The position numbers and the translations under genes were made by a program. From an uncultured Gammaproteobacteria bacterium (GTDB lineage Bacteria; Pseudomonadota; Gammaproteobacteria; Steroidobacterales; Woeseiaceae), in contig CALBPI010000059.1 in the NCBI GenBank assembly GCA_937899415.1, forward strand, positions 79,992-143,991: DNA of 64,000 nucleotides, in the 5' to 3' direction. The first letter of the stretch is position 1; each line of letters opens with the position of its first letter. Positions 39,374-49,147 of this stretch are shown piece by piece. The notes under the pieces are model-generated. The model did no database searches and was not told where the DNA came from. It saw nothing but the letters and a program-made list of their open reading frames with translations.

Positions 39374-40297
39374 ATGAAGTACTGGATCACTCTGGCCACA
39401 CTGCTGCTCGTTGCAGGCTGTGGCGACAAAACGGCCACGGATGCGGCCGAAACCACCACTGAACCCGAGGCGCAAGCCTCAGCGCCCGCCGACGATGCAG
39501 CCAGCGCTGACGCCATGTCACCGTTGCAGGCGGCTCTCGACGCGCAGCCCGAAGAAGCGCAGGCCCGATACGACCAGCGCCACCCGGGCGAGACGCTCGA
39601 GTTCTTCGGCATCGAGCCTGGCATGACGGTTATGGAAGGCCTGCCTGGCGGCGGCTGGTACACGAAGATTCTGCTGCCCTACCTGGGCAGTGACGGCACG
39701 GTCATCGGTGTCGACTACGCGCTCGACATGTTCCCACTGTTCGGTTTTTTCTCCGAAGAGCGACTCGAAGCGAAGAAGACCTGGACGACGGACTGGGTGG
39801 CCCAGGCCGAGGGTTGGCGTGGCGACCATGACGCAAGCGTCGAAGCCTTCGTCTTCGGCTCGCGCGACGCCGGGCAGTTCGATGGCCGCGCCGATGCCGT
39901 CCTCATGGTGCGCGCCCTGCACAACCTCGCGCGTTTCGAGAGCGAAGGCGGCTATCTGACGGCCGCCATGGCCGATGCGCACGCCGTGCTCAAGAGTGGC
40001 GGCGTGCTCGGCGTCGTGCAGCACGAAGCACGCGCGGAAATGGCCGATGAATGGGCCGGCGGACAGAATGGCTACCTGAAGCGTGACTTTGTGATTGCGG
40101 CCGCAGAAGCCGCAGGTTTCGAGTTTGTCGAGGCCAGCGACATCAACGCCAACCCGGCAGACCAGCCGACGGCCGAAGAGTTTGTCTGGCGACTGCCGCC
40201 CACGCTCAACGGTGCCCGCGACAACCCCGAGCTGCGCGACGCCATGGTCGCCATCGGTGAGTCGAACCGGATGACGCTCAAGTTTGTGAAGCCCTGA
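39374..40297 (+). CDS. Lipoprotein with SAM-methyltransferase-like fold
   Basis: A 307-residue protein with a lipoprotein signal (LLVAGC, Cys16), an acidic Ala/Thr-rich spacer, and then a Rossmann-like domain of the predicted-methyltransferase group COG4798: GMTVMEGLPGGGWYTKILLPYLGSDGTVIGVDYA. The first glycine loop has Met-Glu-Gly-Leu where ordinary enzymes read Val-Glu-Ile-Trp/Gly. Such exported members are known but their substrate is not, and SAM is not expected outside the cytoplasm. A TAGAAT (39320-39325) and a GCCGGCC/GGCCGGC hairpin (39337-39353) lie in the gap before the gene. Confidence 0.8.
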   Translation: MKYWITLATLLLVAGCGDKTATDAAETTTEPEAQASAPADDAASADAMSPLQAALDAQPEEAQARYDQRHPGETLEFFGIEPGMTVMEGLPGGGWYTKILLPYLGSDGTVIGVDYALDMFPLFGFFSEERLEAKKTWTTDWVAQAEGWRGDHDASVEAFVFGSRDAGQFDGRADAVLMVRALHNLARFESEGGYLTAAMADAHAVLKSGGVLGVVQHEARAEMADEWAGGQNGYLKRDFVIAAAEAAGFEFVEASDINANPADQPTAEEFVWRLPPTLNGARDNPELRDAMVAIGESNRMTLKFVKP

Positions 40298-40307
40298 ATC
40301 ACGTTGT

Positions 40308-40328
40308 GGCGGGCCGATCAGGCCCGCC
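40308..40328. other. Hairpin between the lipoprotein gene and hemF
   Basis: GGCGGGCC (40308-40315) and GGCCCGCC (40321-40328) form a perfect 8-bp stem over a 5-base loop, without a T-run. It may stabilise a 3' end. A TACAAT at 40338-40343 just after it is a candidate hemF -10 element. Confidence 0.4.
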
Positions 40329-40361
40329 GCAGCGCGCTACAATAGCGCCGGGGACGAATAA

Positions 40362-41321
<960 letters not shown>

Positions 41322-41325
41322 TCGC

Positions 41326-41754
41326 ATGCCGCGCCCCTTCCACCTGGCACTGCCTGTCGACGACCTCGGTCCGACGCGGGTGTTCTACACAGAGCTGCTG
41401 GGTTGTGCCACGGGCCGCGAGGACACACGCTGGGTCGATCTCGATTTCTACGGCCACCAGGTGACACTGCATCTCGTCGACGCGTCCGATGGACCGGCGA
41501 CGACGAACCCCGTGGATGGAGACGCCGTACCCGCGCGGCACTTCGGCATCATTCTCGAACCGGCCGACTGGCAGACGCTGGCGCATCGGCTCGAGGCGCA
41601 GAACGCCGATTTCATCATTCGGCCGCGCACCCGCTTTGCGGGCAGCCCGGGTGAACAATCCACGCTATTCGTGCGGGACCCGTCCGGCAACGCGCTTGAG
41701 TTTAAGAGCTTCGCCGACGACGCCCAGATTTTCGCCACGGAGGCCAGCGCATGA
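41326..41754 (+). CDS. VOC superfamily protein
   Basis: A 142-residue single-module glyoxalase/bleomycin-resistance superfamily protein: FHLALPVDDLGPTRVFYTELLGC, then DFYGHQVTLHL, RHFGIILEPADWQTLAHRLE and STLFVRDPSGNALEFKSF, giving likely metal ligands (His6, His53-type, Glu at the end). Function cannot be narrowed. ATG at 41326 was chosen over the longer frame because of the domain start. Its stop overlaps the next start in ATGA. Confidence 0.9.
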   Translation: MPRPFHLALPVDDLGPTRVFYTELLGCATGREDTRWVDLDFYGHQVTLHLVDASDGPATTNPVDGDAVPARHFGIILEPADWQTLAHRLEAQNADFIIRPRTRFAGSPGEQSTLFVRDPSGNALEFKSFADDAQIFATEASA

Positions 41755-42464
41755 AACCCACCGCACCGCCGCAACTTGAAGCCCCGTCGCGACTGGCCAC
41801 GATGGCCGAGCTTCGCGCCCCGCTCGACGCCATCACGCTGGCGCTCAACTTCCCGCGCCTCGTGCACGCACCGCGTGGCGACGGTCGCCCCATTCTGCTG
41901 TTGCCGGGCTACCGCGCAGACGCCAATTCGATGCTGCCACTGCGCGGCTTCCTGCGTCGGCTGGGCTATGACGCCCGTGACTGGGAGCTTGGGCGCAACA
42001 CGGGCAATGTCGACAAGCTCACGGCGCGAATGCGCGAGGTCGTCGATGCCCTGTTCGAAGAACGCGGTGGTGATTCGATCACGCTCATCGGCTGGAGCCT
42101 GGGCGGTATTGTGGCCCGCGAGCTGGCCCGCCTTGAGCCTGAGCGCGTGCGCGAGGTCATCACGATGGGGTCGCCCATTGTCGGTGGTCCGAAGTACACA
42201 GCTGTCGGCCGTCGCTTTGCCGACAGCAATGCGCTGGACCTCGACGCTTTCGAACACCAGATCCACGAGCGCAACAGCCTGGGCTTTGATCAACCCGTCA
42301 CCTCGATCTACAGCCGCTTCGACGGCGTTGTCGGCTGGCAGGCCAGTGTCGATGTCTACAACCCGCAGGCCCGCAACATCGAGGTCGCGTCATCGCATTT
42401 CGGGCTGGGCTTCAATGGCGCCGTGTGGCGGATCATCGCGGAGACACTGGCCCGCGACGACTAG
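41751..42464 (+). CDS. Alpha/beta hydrolase family protein
   Basis: A 237-residue cytoplasmic hydrolase. PILLLPGYRADANSM is the oxyanion-hole strand, the nucleophile elbow is GWSLGG with Ser116, and the C-terminal SRFDGVVGW (Asp) and SSHFGLGFN (His) complete the triad. Layout resembles PGAP1-like/lipase-type esterases that act on lipids, but the substrate is unknown. Overlaps the VOC gene by 4 bases. Confidence 0.9.
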   Translation: MKPTAPPQLEAPSRLATMAELRAPLDAITLALNFPRLVHAPRGDGRPILLLPGYRADANSMLPLRGFLRRLGYDARDWELGRNTGNVDKLTARMREVVDALFEERGGDSITLIGWSLGGIVARELARLEPERVREVITMGSPIVGGPKYTAVGRRFADSNALDLDAFEHQIHERNSLGFDQPVTSIYSRFDGVVGWQASVDVYNPQARNIEVASSHFGLGFNGAVWRIIAETLARDD

Positions 42465-42501
42465 GACATTTCTTTACAGTTCGCTGTGGAATAATTGCCC
42501 C

Positions 42502-45500
42502 ATGCGACGTCTCGCGTGCATCGCCCTCGTGTCGCTGCTTTTTGCAGCGCCGGCCGCGGCAGAAATCTCCGCCCTGGGCCCCCAGGCCACGGCCGTGGGC
42601 GCCGACGGGCGCGCCATGTACATCGTGCAGCTCGCGGCCCCCGCCGCACTTGCACGGTCGGGTCGGGCCCCGCGTGACGGCCAGCTGCCCCTCAAGCCCG
42701 GTGCTGATGCGCCTGAACCGCGCAAGGACGGCCGCGTCGCCAGCGCCGCCGCAGCGGTCGAGTCGGAGCAGCAGGCGCTACTGCGCAGCGCGGGCATCAC
42801 GAGCACGACGCTGCATCACTACCGCTACGTGTTCAACGGCTTCGCGGTCCGCCTGACACCGGGCGAAGCGGCGCGGCTGCGCGGACAAGCGGGCGTTACG
42901 GCCGTGTTCGCCGATGCCTCGCGCCCCGTGGCAACCAACGCTAGCCCGTCGTGGCTCGGCTTGTTCGACAACACGGACGGCTTGTCGGGTGCCAACGGGC
43001 TCACGGGCGAAGGCGTCGTTATTGGCATCGTGGATTCCGGCATCACACCTGATGCCGAGAGCTTCAGAGATACGCGTGAGGCCGACCGACCCCGCGCCTG
43101 CCGGTCTGAGTGGGCGCGCGCCTCGTTGCTGGGCCAATGGCTCTGCGCCCGTTACCGCCGCCGTCCTCCCGTGCTCTTTTTCGAACCGCCCGAGAACTGG
43201 GGTGGCGCCTGCATTGCCGGCGAGCGATTCACGGCCGACAACTGCAACAACAAGCTCATTGGCGCGCGGTTCTACCCCGAAGGTGCACAAGCCACGGGAC
43301 AGCTCGATGCCGGCGAGATTCTCTCGGCGCGCGATGCCGATGGCCACGGCACCCATATCGCCGCCACAGCTGCGGGCAACCCCGTGCGCGCGATTCTCAA
43401 CGGCAGCGACGTCGACGGCATCCGCGGCATCGCACCCCGCGCGCGGATTGCAGCGTACAAGGCCTGCTGGCTGCGCCCCGGTGCCACGCGCGCCAGTTGC
43501 CAGGTGTCCGACCTCGTGCGCGCGATCGACGACGCTGTGGCCGACGGCGTCGACATCATCAACTACTCGATCGGGACCAACACGGAAACTCTCGCCAATG
43601 CCGATGACGTCGCCTTGCTCGAGGCTACGCGCGCCGGCGTACTCGTCGTCGTGGCTGCCGGCAACAACGGACCATTGCTGGGCACCGTGGGTTCGCCGGC
43701 GGCGTCGCCCTGGGTGATCTCTGTCGCCGCAACCAGCCGCACGGGCTCGCGCTTTCGCGAAGCCAGCGAAGTCCTCACGCCGCTCTCGCTCGCGGGCCGT
43801 TACGCGAGCCTCGAAGCGCAGTTCACGCCGCAACTGGCCGACACGGGAAGTATCACGGCCAACGTCGTGCGCGTCGACGACGGTGACACGAGTTCACCCG
43901 CGGGTGAGGCAGGCAGCATTCGCGACGGCTGTCAGGCCCTGACGAACGCCAACGAGGTCGACGGTCGCATCGCACTGATCGCACGTGGCGCCTGTACGTT
44001 CGACGAGAAAATCACGAACGCGGAAGCGGCGGGCGCCGTCGCCGCCATCGTCTTCAATACCACGGGCGACCCCGTACTCATGGTCGGGGACGGCACCGAC
44101 ATCAACATCCCCGCAGTATCCATCGGCGCCGCCGACGCGACACTGATCGTCGACGCACTCGCCGACGGTGAGGTCGTACAGGCGACGCTGGCCGCCGGCC
44201 TGTTCCTCTCGGAAGCCGACCCCGGCAATCGCGTGGCCAATTTCTCGTCACGGGGGCCGTCACTGGCAGCGCAAGCCGTGCTCAAGCCGGATGTGGCCGC
44301 ACCGGGCGTGGACATCCTCTCAGCGTTTTCGCCTGACGTTGCCAACGGCACCGCGGGCCAGCGCTATGGTTACCTCTCGGGTACGTCCATGGCGGCACCG
44401 CACGTGGCAGGCGTCGCCGCACTGCTCGCCGAGGCGAACCCCGAGTGGACGCCGGACATGCTGCGTTCCGCCCTCATGACCACGGCACGCCAGGACATCA
44501 TGACGGCCGATGGCCTGAGCGAAGCCACGGCGTTCGACATTGGCGCCGGTCACATCGTGCCCAACGCGGCGCGCACGCCGGGGCTTGTCTACGCGGCGAC
44601 CGGCGCAGACTACGACGCCTTTGTGTGCGGCATCGAGGACTACCCGATCGATGCAGCGCGCTGTGACGTGCTGGCAGACGCGGGGGCGAGCTTCGATCCG
44701 CAGGCGCTCAACCAGCCTGCTGTTGCGATCCCGGAACTGACGGGCTCGCGGACCATTACGCGGACGGTAACCGCCACACGCGCTGGCAACTGGCGCGCCC
44801 GGCTGCTTGTCCCGATCGGCTTCACGGCCAGCGTAACCCCGGGCACCTTGAACCTGGCCGCGGGTGAATCCGCGCAGTACAACGTCACACTGACGGCTGT
44901 CGACGCGGCACCGGGCCCCTGGTATGCGGGCGCCGTCGAGTGGATCGACAGCGACGATGCCCTGACACGGATTCCGCTCGTCGCGAGGCCTGTTGAGATC
45001 TCTGCACCGCGCGAACTGAGTGGCGCCGGTGGCAGCGGCAGTGTCGACTTCGACCTCTCGTTTGGTTTCTCTGGTGGCTATTCCGCCAGCGTATTCGGGC
45101 TCAAACCGGCGACGTTGACCACCGACAGTGTGGCCAATGACCCCACGCGCACGTTCACGCCGCGTAACGGCAGTGGTGTCGTTGGCTACTCGCTGAATGT
45201 CCCTGTTGGCTCGCTGTACCTGCGGCTGGGCTTGTTCGACAGCGACACCGATGGCGACGACGACCTCGACCTGTACCTCTTCTTCTGCCCCACGCCCGGC
45301 AATTGCGAGCGCGTCGACGAGAGTGGCAGCGCCACCTCTGCGGAGCAGATCGACGTTGCGGGGCCAGCGCCCGGCGCTTACGAGGTGTATGTGCACGGGT
45401 TCGAGACGGATGAGGTCAGCGGCGGGCCCGGCGCGAACTTCACGTTGTCGACGTGGCTTGTGACCAACACCGACCAACCCGGCAACCTGACCATCAACGG

Positions 45501-45645
45501 GCCCAGCCTCGTCAGTCGGGGCACGACGGAGACCTTCAGCGCCGACTGGCAGACACTGGTCTCCGGCAATCGTTACTTCGGCATCGTGGTCCACGAAGCC
45601 AACGACGAGGCCGTTGCGCTGACTCGCATCCAGGTCACGAACTAG
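42502..45645 (+). CDS. Secreted subtilisin-like serine protease (S8) with PA domain
   Basis: A 1047-residue exported protease. After the signal peptide (cut near AAA-E) comes an inhibitor-I9-like prodomain (about 37-145), then the S8 catalytic domain: Asp178 in GIVDSGI, His282 in GHGTHIAA, the oxyanion Asn in VVAAGNNGP, and Ser629 in GYLSGTSMAAPHVAGVAALL. A protease-associated (PA) domain (about 440-560, GRIALIARGACTFDEKITNAEAAGAVAAIVFNT) is inserted between His and Ser. Downstream are a fibronectin-like domain and a PPC-like domain with a DSDTDGDDDLDLYLF acidic loop. The long frame starting at 41776 was rejected as antisense over the hydrolase gene. Confidence 0.95.
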   Translation: MRRLACIALVSLLFAAPAAAEISALGPQATAVGADGRAMYIVQLAAPAALARSGRAPRDGQLPLKPGADAPEPRKDGRVASAAAAVESEQQALLRSAGITSTTLHHYRYVFNGFAVRLTPGEAARLRGQAGVTAVFADASRPVATNASPSWLGLFDNTDGLSGANGLTGEGVVIGIVDSGITPDAESFRDTREADRPRACRSEWARASLLGQWLCARYRRRPPVLFFEPPENWGGACIAGERFTADNCNNKLIGARFYPEGAQATGQLDAGEILSARDADGHGTHIAATAAGNPVRAILNGSDVDGIRGIAPRARIAAYKACWLRPGATRASCQVSDLVRAIDDAVADGVDIINYSIGTNTETLANADDVALLEATRAGVLVVVAAGNNGPLLGTVGSPAASPWVISVAATSRTGSRFREASEVLTPLSLAGRYASLEAQFTPQLADTGSITANVVRVDDGDTSSPAGEAGSIRDGCQALTNANEVDGRIALIARGACTFDEKITNAEAAGAVAAIVFNTTGDPVLMVGDGTDINIPAVSIGAADATLIVDALADGEVVQATLAAGLFLSEADPGNRVANFSSRGPSLAAQAVLKPDVAAPGVDILSAFSPDVANGTAGQRYGYLSGTSMAAPHVAGVAALLAEANPEWTPDMLRSALMTTARQDIMTADGLSEATAFDIGAGHIVPNAARTPGLVYAATGADYDAFVCGIEDYPIDAARCDVLADAGASFDPQALNQPAVAIPELTGSRTITRTVTATRAGNWRARLLVPIGFTASVTPGTLNLAAGESAQYNVTLTAVDAAPGPWYAGAVEWIDSDDALTRIPLVARPVEISAPRELSGAGGSGSVDFDLSFGFSGGYSASVFGLKPATLTTDSVANDPTRTFTPRNGSGVVGYSLNVPVGSLYLRLGLFDSDTDGDDDLDLYLFFCPTPGNCERVDESGSATSAEQIDVAGPAPGAYEVYVHGFETDEVSGGPGANFTLSTWLVTNTDQPGNLTINGPSLVSRGTTETFSADWQTLVSGNRYFGIVVHEANDEAVALTRIQVTN

Positions 45646-46268
45646 GTTCTTAACGCCTCGCCCATTTCGGCGCACACGGCGTAGCGCGGGCAATCCACGA
45701 CGTGGTCGTTGACCATGCCCACGGCCTGCATGAATGCGTACATCGTGGTCGACCCGACAAACTTGAAGCCGCGTCGCTTGAGATCTTTCGAGAAGGCGTC
45801 CGACAGGGGCGAGGTCGCGGGGCAATCCGACTGGATGCGCCAGGCATTTTGCACAGGACGGCCATCGACGAAGTCCCAGACATAGTTGGCGAAGCTGCCC
45901 ATCGTGGCCTGCACCTCCAGAAACGCACGCGCATTGCCGATCGTCGATTCGATCTTGGCGCGATTGCGGACGATGCCCGCGTCCTCGCGCAAGCGCGCCA
46001 CGTCGTCGTCATCGAAGCCCGCGATTCGGAGTGCGTCGAAGTCTGCAAACGCGCGCCGATAACCCGCGCGCTTGTTCAGGATCGTGGCCCACGACAGCCC
46101 GGCCTGAGCCGTCTCAAGCACAAGGAACTCGAACAGGACCGCGTCATCACGCACGGGCACGCCCCATTCCTCGTCGTGATAGGCCAGGTAGGCATCGTTG
46201 ACACCCAGCGCCCAGGGGCAGGTACCGGGATGTGGTTCGTGACGCGATTCGGGAGGGCTACTGCGCAT
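45642..46268 (-). CDS. tag: DNA-3-methyladenine glycosylase I
   Basis: Base-excision repair enzyme removing 3-methyladenine. The 208-residue protein has the N-terminal CPWALGVNDAYLAYHDEEWGVPV motif, the catalytic-domain LFEFLVLETAQAGLSWATIL, and FKFVGSTTMYAFMQAVGMVNDHVVDC, where the second Cys/His zinc ligands lie. The start is uncertain because alternative codons lie in the first 12 residues. It overlaps the convergent S8 protease by 4 bases. Confidence 0.95.
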   Translation of the reverse strand: MRSSPPESRHEPHPGTCPWALGVNDAYLAYHDEEWGVPVRDDAVLFEFLVLETAQAGLSWATILNKRAGYRRAFADFDALRIAGFDDDDVARLREDAGIVRNRAKIESTIGNARAFLEVQATMGSFANYVWDFVDGRPVQNAWRIQSDCPATSPLSDAFSKDLKRRGFKFVGSTTMYAFMQAVGMVNDHVVDCPRYAVCAEMGEALRT

Positions 46269-46412
46269 GGCGGACTCTCAAGGCTATCGGCATTACCGGA
46301 TGGCAGAATTCTCGCCGAGTCCGGAGCCACACGCACGCGCAGAACGGAGCCTGACAGCAATGAAACGTGATCTTAGAGAGTCGACGCGCAGCACGCGTCC
46401 GGGTCACTCAGC

Positions 46413-47420
46413 CTAGGTCGAAAAGCGCAGGTTGCTGTCCGCCATCTCGCGGACGGCCTCGACACTGGCCGCGTCACGACCGATGATCGCGATGCTGCCC
46501 GATTCACCGACGGGCAGTAGCACGCCCTCAAGGCCGTCACGTGAGTAGGACACGGGTGCCTTCAAGTCCTTGTGCGGCAGAATCAGCACCGTGACCGGAC
46601 CGTTCTTACCCTGCACCACGAGGTGCGGCACGCTCTCGCCGTCGATCACACAGTTCTTGGCGTAGCTCACGATGCCGGGCGCGTCGTTGCGCGTCATGTT
46701 GACGCCTGCCGGCTGCAGCGCCGCTGAGAACATGCCGTCGTCGACGGCAACGCTGGCCGGACTCATGAAGCCGAGTTCGTGCTCGATGTGATCGAACACC
46801 TCGGCGGCGAGCGCCTCGCCATCAGGGTCAATGATCTCGGCGGGCGGGCGCAGGACGAATACGGCCACGAGCGCCACGGCGGCGGCCAGGCTCGCAAACG
46901 CTGGCCAGCGGTTCGTGCTGCGGCCACGCGATTCAGACGGCTTACCCGGGAACGCGACGACGTTACCCTCGCGACCGACTTCACGGGCTTCGGCCAGCAC
47001 CTCGATGTCCGGCATCTCACCCGACAACGACGGCGGCACGGGTACGGACATGGCGGCCGACAGTTTGAGCTCCATGGCCCTCACGCGCGCCAGAAACGCT
47101 GCGCACTCAGGATCCGAGGCGACCTTCTCCAGAATCTCGGGCGTCTCACGGTGAGGTTCCGCAAGCACGGCCTCCTTGAATGCGTCGGTGTTCATGAGAC
47201 CGACTTCCCGGGCCTCGGCAAGCGCCTCGATGTCCGGCATCTCACCCGTCAGCGACGATGGGACCGGCACCGACATGGCTGCAGAGAGCTTGCGCTCCAT
47301 AGCTTGCACGCGCGCGAGAAAGGCCGCGCACTCAGGGTCTGAGGCGGCCTTTGCCATAATCTCGGGCGCCTCGCTGTTAGGCTCCGCGAGTACGGCCTCT
47401 TTGAACTCTTCGAAATTCAT
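46413..47420 (-). CDS. DUF3379-like anti-sigma factor with duplicated N-terminal domain
   Basis: Encoded 14 bases after the ECF sigma gene, a 335-residue protein with two nearly identical N-terminal units (residues 6-74 and 81-149, 58 of 69 residues the same, period 75), one membrane segment (about 172-190), and a periplasmic domain (about 195-335) with a regular strand-helix pattern. Each unit has EFKEAV/AFKEAV, SDPECAAFLARVRAME and VPVPxSLxGEMPDIExLAEAREVG. The layout resembles DUF3379 anti-sigma factors, which normally hold a single such unit. Each unit has one Cys (31 and 106). Confidence 0.85.
   Translation of the reverse strand: MNFEEFKEAVLAEPNSEAPEIMAKAASDPECAAFLARVQAMERKLSAAMSVPVPSSLTGEMPDIEALAEAREVGLMNTDAFKEAVLAEPHRETPEILEKVASDPECAAFLARVRAMELKLSAAMSVPVPPSLSGEMPDIEVLAEAREVGREGNVVAFPGKPSESRGRSTNRWPAFASLAAAVALVAVFVLRPPAEIIDPDGEALAAEVFDHIEHELGFMSPASVAVDDGMFSAALQPAGVNMTRNDAPGIVSYAKNCVIDGESVPHLVVQGKNGPVTVLILPHKDLKAPVSYSRDGLEGVLLPVGESGSIAIIGRDAASVEAVREMADSNLRFST
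46974..47405. repeat. Tandem duplication within the anti-sigma gene
   Basis: Two direct copies (47199-47405 and 46974-47180), with a 225-base period and no frame change; 58 of 69 aligned residues are identical and the DNA is visibly similar. It is an internal duplication inside one gene, not a mobile element. Confidence 0.9.
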
Positions 47421-47434
47421 CTCGTTCGCTTTTG

Positions 47435-47959
47435 CTACTCCGCCTCGGGCTCGCCGAGGTCGAAGTTCTCAATCAGTTTTTTCCTCGCCCGGTGCAGCCG
47501 GGTCAGCACGGCACCATTAGTAAGACCCATGATGTCGGCAATTTCTTTCGTCGAATGCCCCAAAACCACTTGCAGCACCAGCGGCTCGCGGTAATCGGGT
47601 TCCAGTTCGCCAATGGCCTTGTGCAAGTCGTCCTGGTCCGTGGAGTCCTCGCTCGAGATCTGCAGCGTGGGCGCACCTACCAGCTCGTCGATATCCACGG
47701 TTTCGTGACGCTTGCGCTCAAAGAACCGCGCGTTCTCGCGCCGCACGATGGTCAGCAGCCACGGCTTGGCGGCGGCGTCCTCGCGCAGATTGTCCAACGA
47801 ACGCCAGGCCCGGATCATGGCGTCTTGCACCACGTCTTCGGCCAGTGCCGCGTCTCCGTTGAGCCAATAGGCATAACGAAACAGGTCTGCCCTGTGCGCA
47901 CCGACCAATCGGTCGTAGCGGCGTTTCCGTTCTAAATCAGCCTCGGCGGCTTGTGACAT
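47435..47959 (-). CDS. ECF-type RNA polymerase sigma factor
   Basis: A 174-residue sigma factor with region 2 (YDRLVGAHRADLFRYAYWLNGDAALAEDVVQDAMIRAWRSL) for core binding and -10 recognition, and region 4 (ELEPDYREPLVLQVVLGHSTKEIADIMGLTNGAVLTRLHRARKKL) with the -35 recognition helix; no regions 1 or 3, as in ECF sigma factors. The anti-sigma gene follows at once. The regulon cannot be predicted; I found no confident GGAAC-type autoregulatory promoter in the 150-base gap to hemB. Confidence 0.95.
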   Translation of the reverse strand: MSQAAEADLERKRRYDRLVGAHRADLFRYAYWLNGDAALAEDVVQDAMIRAWRSLDNLREDAAAKPWLLTIVRRENARFFERKRHETVDIDELVGAPTLQISSEDSTDQDDLHKAIGELEPDYREPLVLQVVLGHSTKEIADIMGLTNGAVLTRLHRARKKLIENFDLGEPEAE

Positions 47960-48109
47960 CTCTAGACCTGCTCTCGGGCCAATTCATTACCGGAAATTCG
48001 AAACAATGGTCGAGGCCCGGTGCCGTCCTTCGCCGGCGCACTTTACTTTACTTGGACACGCCGAGTGATAACAGCCACAATCTAAAGAGAAAACGGTGCC
48101 CAAACCCGC

Positions 48110-49117
48110 ATGCATAACGACAAGACACCCGGTTTCCCCCTGACGCGTATGCGTCGCCGCAGACGCCATGGCTGGCTCCGGGAAATGCTCGCCGAGCATC
48201 GGCTCGACGCCAGCGACTTCATCTACCCCGTATTCGTCACTGACGGTGAGGGCGTCACCGAGGCCGTGCCCTCGATGCCCGGCGTCTCGCGGCGCAGCAT
48301 CGACGTGCTCGTGGAACACCTGGGCGACGTTGCGGCGGCAGGCATTCCGGCCGTCGTCCTGTTCCCGGTCATCGGGGCCGGGCTCAAGAGCGAAGACGGC
48401 GTCGAGTGCCACAACCCGGACGGGCTCGTGCCGCGCACGATTCGCGCCATCAAGCAGGCTTACCCGGACCTCGGCGTTATTACCGATGTCGCACTCGACC
48501 CTTACACCACGCACGGTCAGGACGGGATCATCGACGAGACGGGCTACGTGCTGAATGACGTCACGGTTTCGATGCTCGAACGCCAGGCCGTATCTCACGC
48601 CGATGCAGGCGCCGACATCGTGGCGCCCTCCGACATGATGGACGGCCGCATTGGTGCCATCCGCCGCGCGCTCGAGGTCAACGGCCACATCAACACGCTC
48701 GTCTTGTCCTACGCGGCCAAGTACGCCTCGTGTTACTACGGGCCATTCCGCGATGCCGTGGGCTCGGCGGGCAACCTGGGCGGCGGCGGCAAGCACAGCT
48801 ACCAGATGGACCCGGCCAACGGGCGCGAGGCCATGCACGAGGTCAGCCTGGACATCGACGAGGGCGCCGACATCGTCATGGTCAAGCCGGCGCTGCCCTA
48901 TCTCGATGTCATTCGTCGCATCGCGGCCGAGTTCGAGACACCCGTCACGGCCTATCAGGTCAGTGGCGAATACGCTCAGATCAAAGCCGCCGGCGCCAAC
49001 GGCTGGCTCGATGAACGCCAGGCCGCACTGGAGGCCCTGTTGTCGATCAAGCGCGCCGGCGCCCGGGCGATCCTGACCTATTACGCACTTGATGCGGTAG
49101 GCTGGCTCAACGACTAG
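48110..49117 (+). CDS. hemB: Porphobilinogen synthase (Mg-type)
   Basis: Condenses two 5-aminolevulinate molecules to porphobilinogen. The 335-residue protein has Schiff-base lysines Lys204 (YAAKYAS) and Lys259 (IVMVKPALPYLD). The zinc-binding cysteine cluster of E. coli-type enzymes is replaced by VALDPYTTHGQDG, typical of Mg2+-dependent, zinc-free enzymes such as that of Pseudomonas. It diverges from the sigma factor gene and is followed by aroE after 30 bases. Confidence 0.97.
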   Translation: MHNDKTPGFPLTRMRRRRRHGWLREMLAEHRLDASDFIYPVFVTDGEGVTEAVPSMPGVSRRSIDVLVEHLGDVAAAGIPAVVLFPVIGAGLKSEDGVECHNPDGLVPRTIRAIKQAYPDLGVITDVALDPYTTHGQDGIIDETGYVLNDVTVSMLERQAVSHADAGADIVAPSDMMDGRIGAIRRALEVNGHINTLVLSYAAKYASCYYGPFRDAVGSAGNLGGGGKHSYQMDPANGREAMHEVSLDIDEGADIVMVKPALPYLDVIRRIAAEFETPVTAYQVSGEYAQIKAAGANGWLDERQAALEALLSIKRAGARAILTYYALDAVGWLND

Positions 49118-49147
49118 GTACTGGCAGGGACGAGGAGCACAAAGGTT

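Noticed and set aside
36802..39663. 953-codon minus-strand open frame
   Set aside because: Antisense to topA; its low-complexity Phe/Leu-rich end is the reverse of the TopA lysine tail.
41776..42501. Continuous open frame fusing 242 codons to the front of the S8 protease
   Set aside because: It covers the alpha/beta hydrolase gene in another frame, has arginine/serine-rich shadow composition, and the protease has its own signal peptide at 42502.
46360..46416. Small 18-codon plus-strand frame beginning MKRDLRESTR
   Set aside because: It overlaps the anti-sigma stop, the ribosome-binding site is weak, and no feature supports translation.
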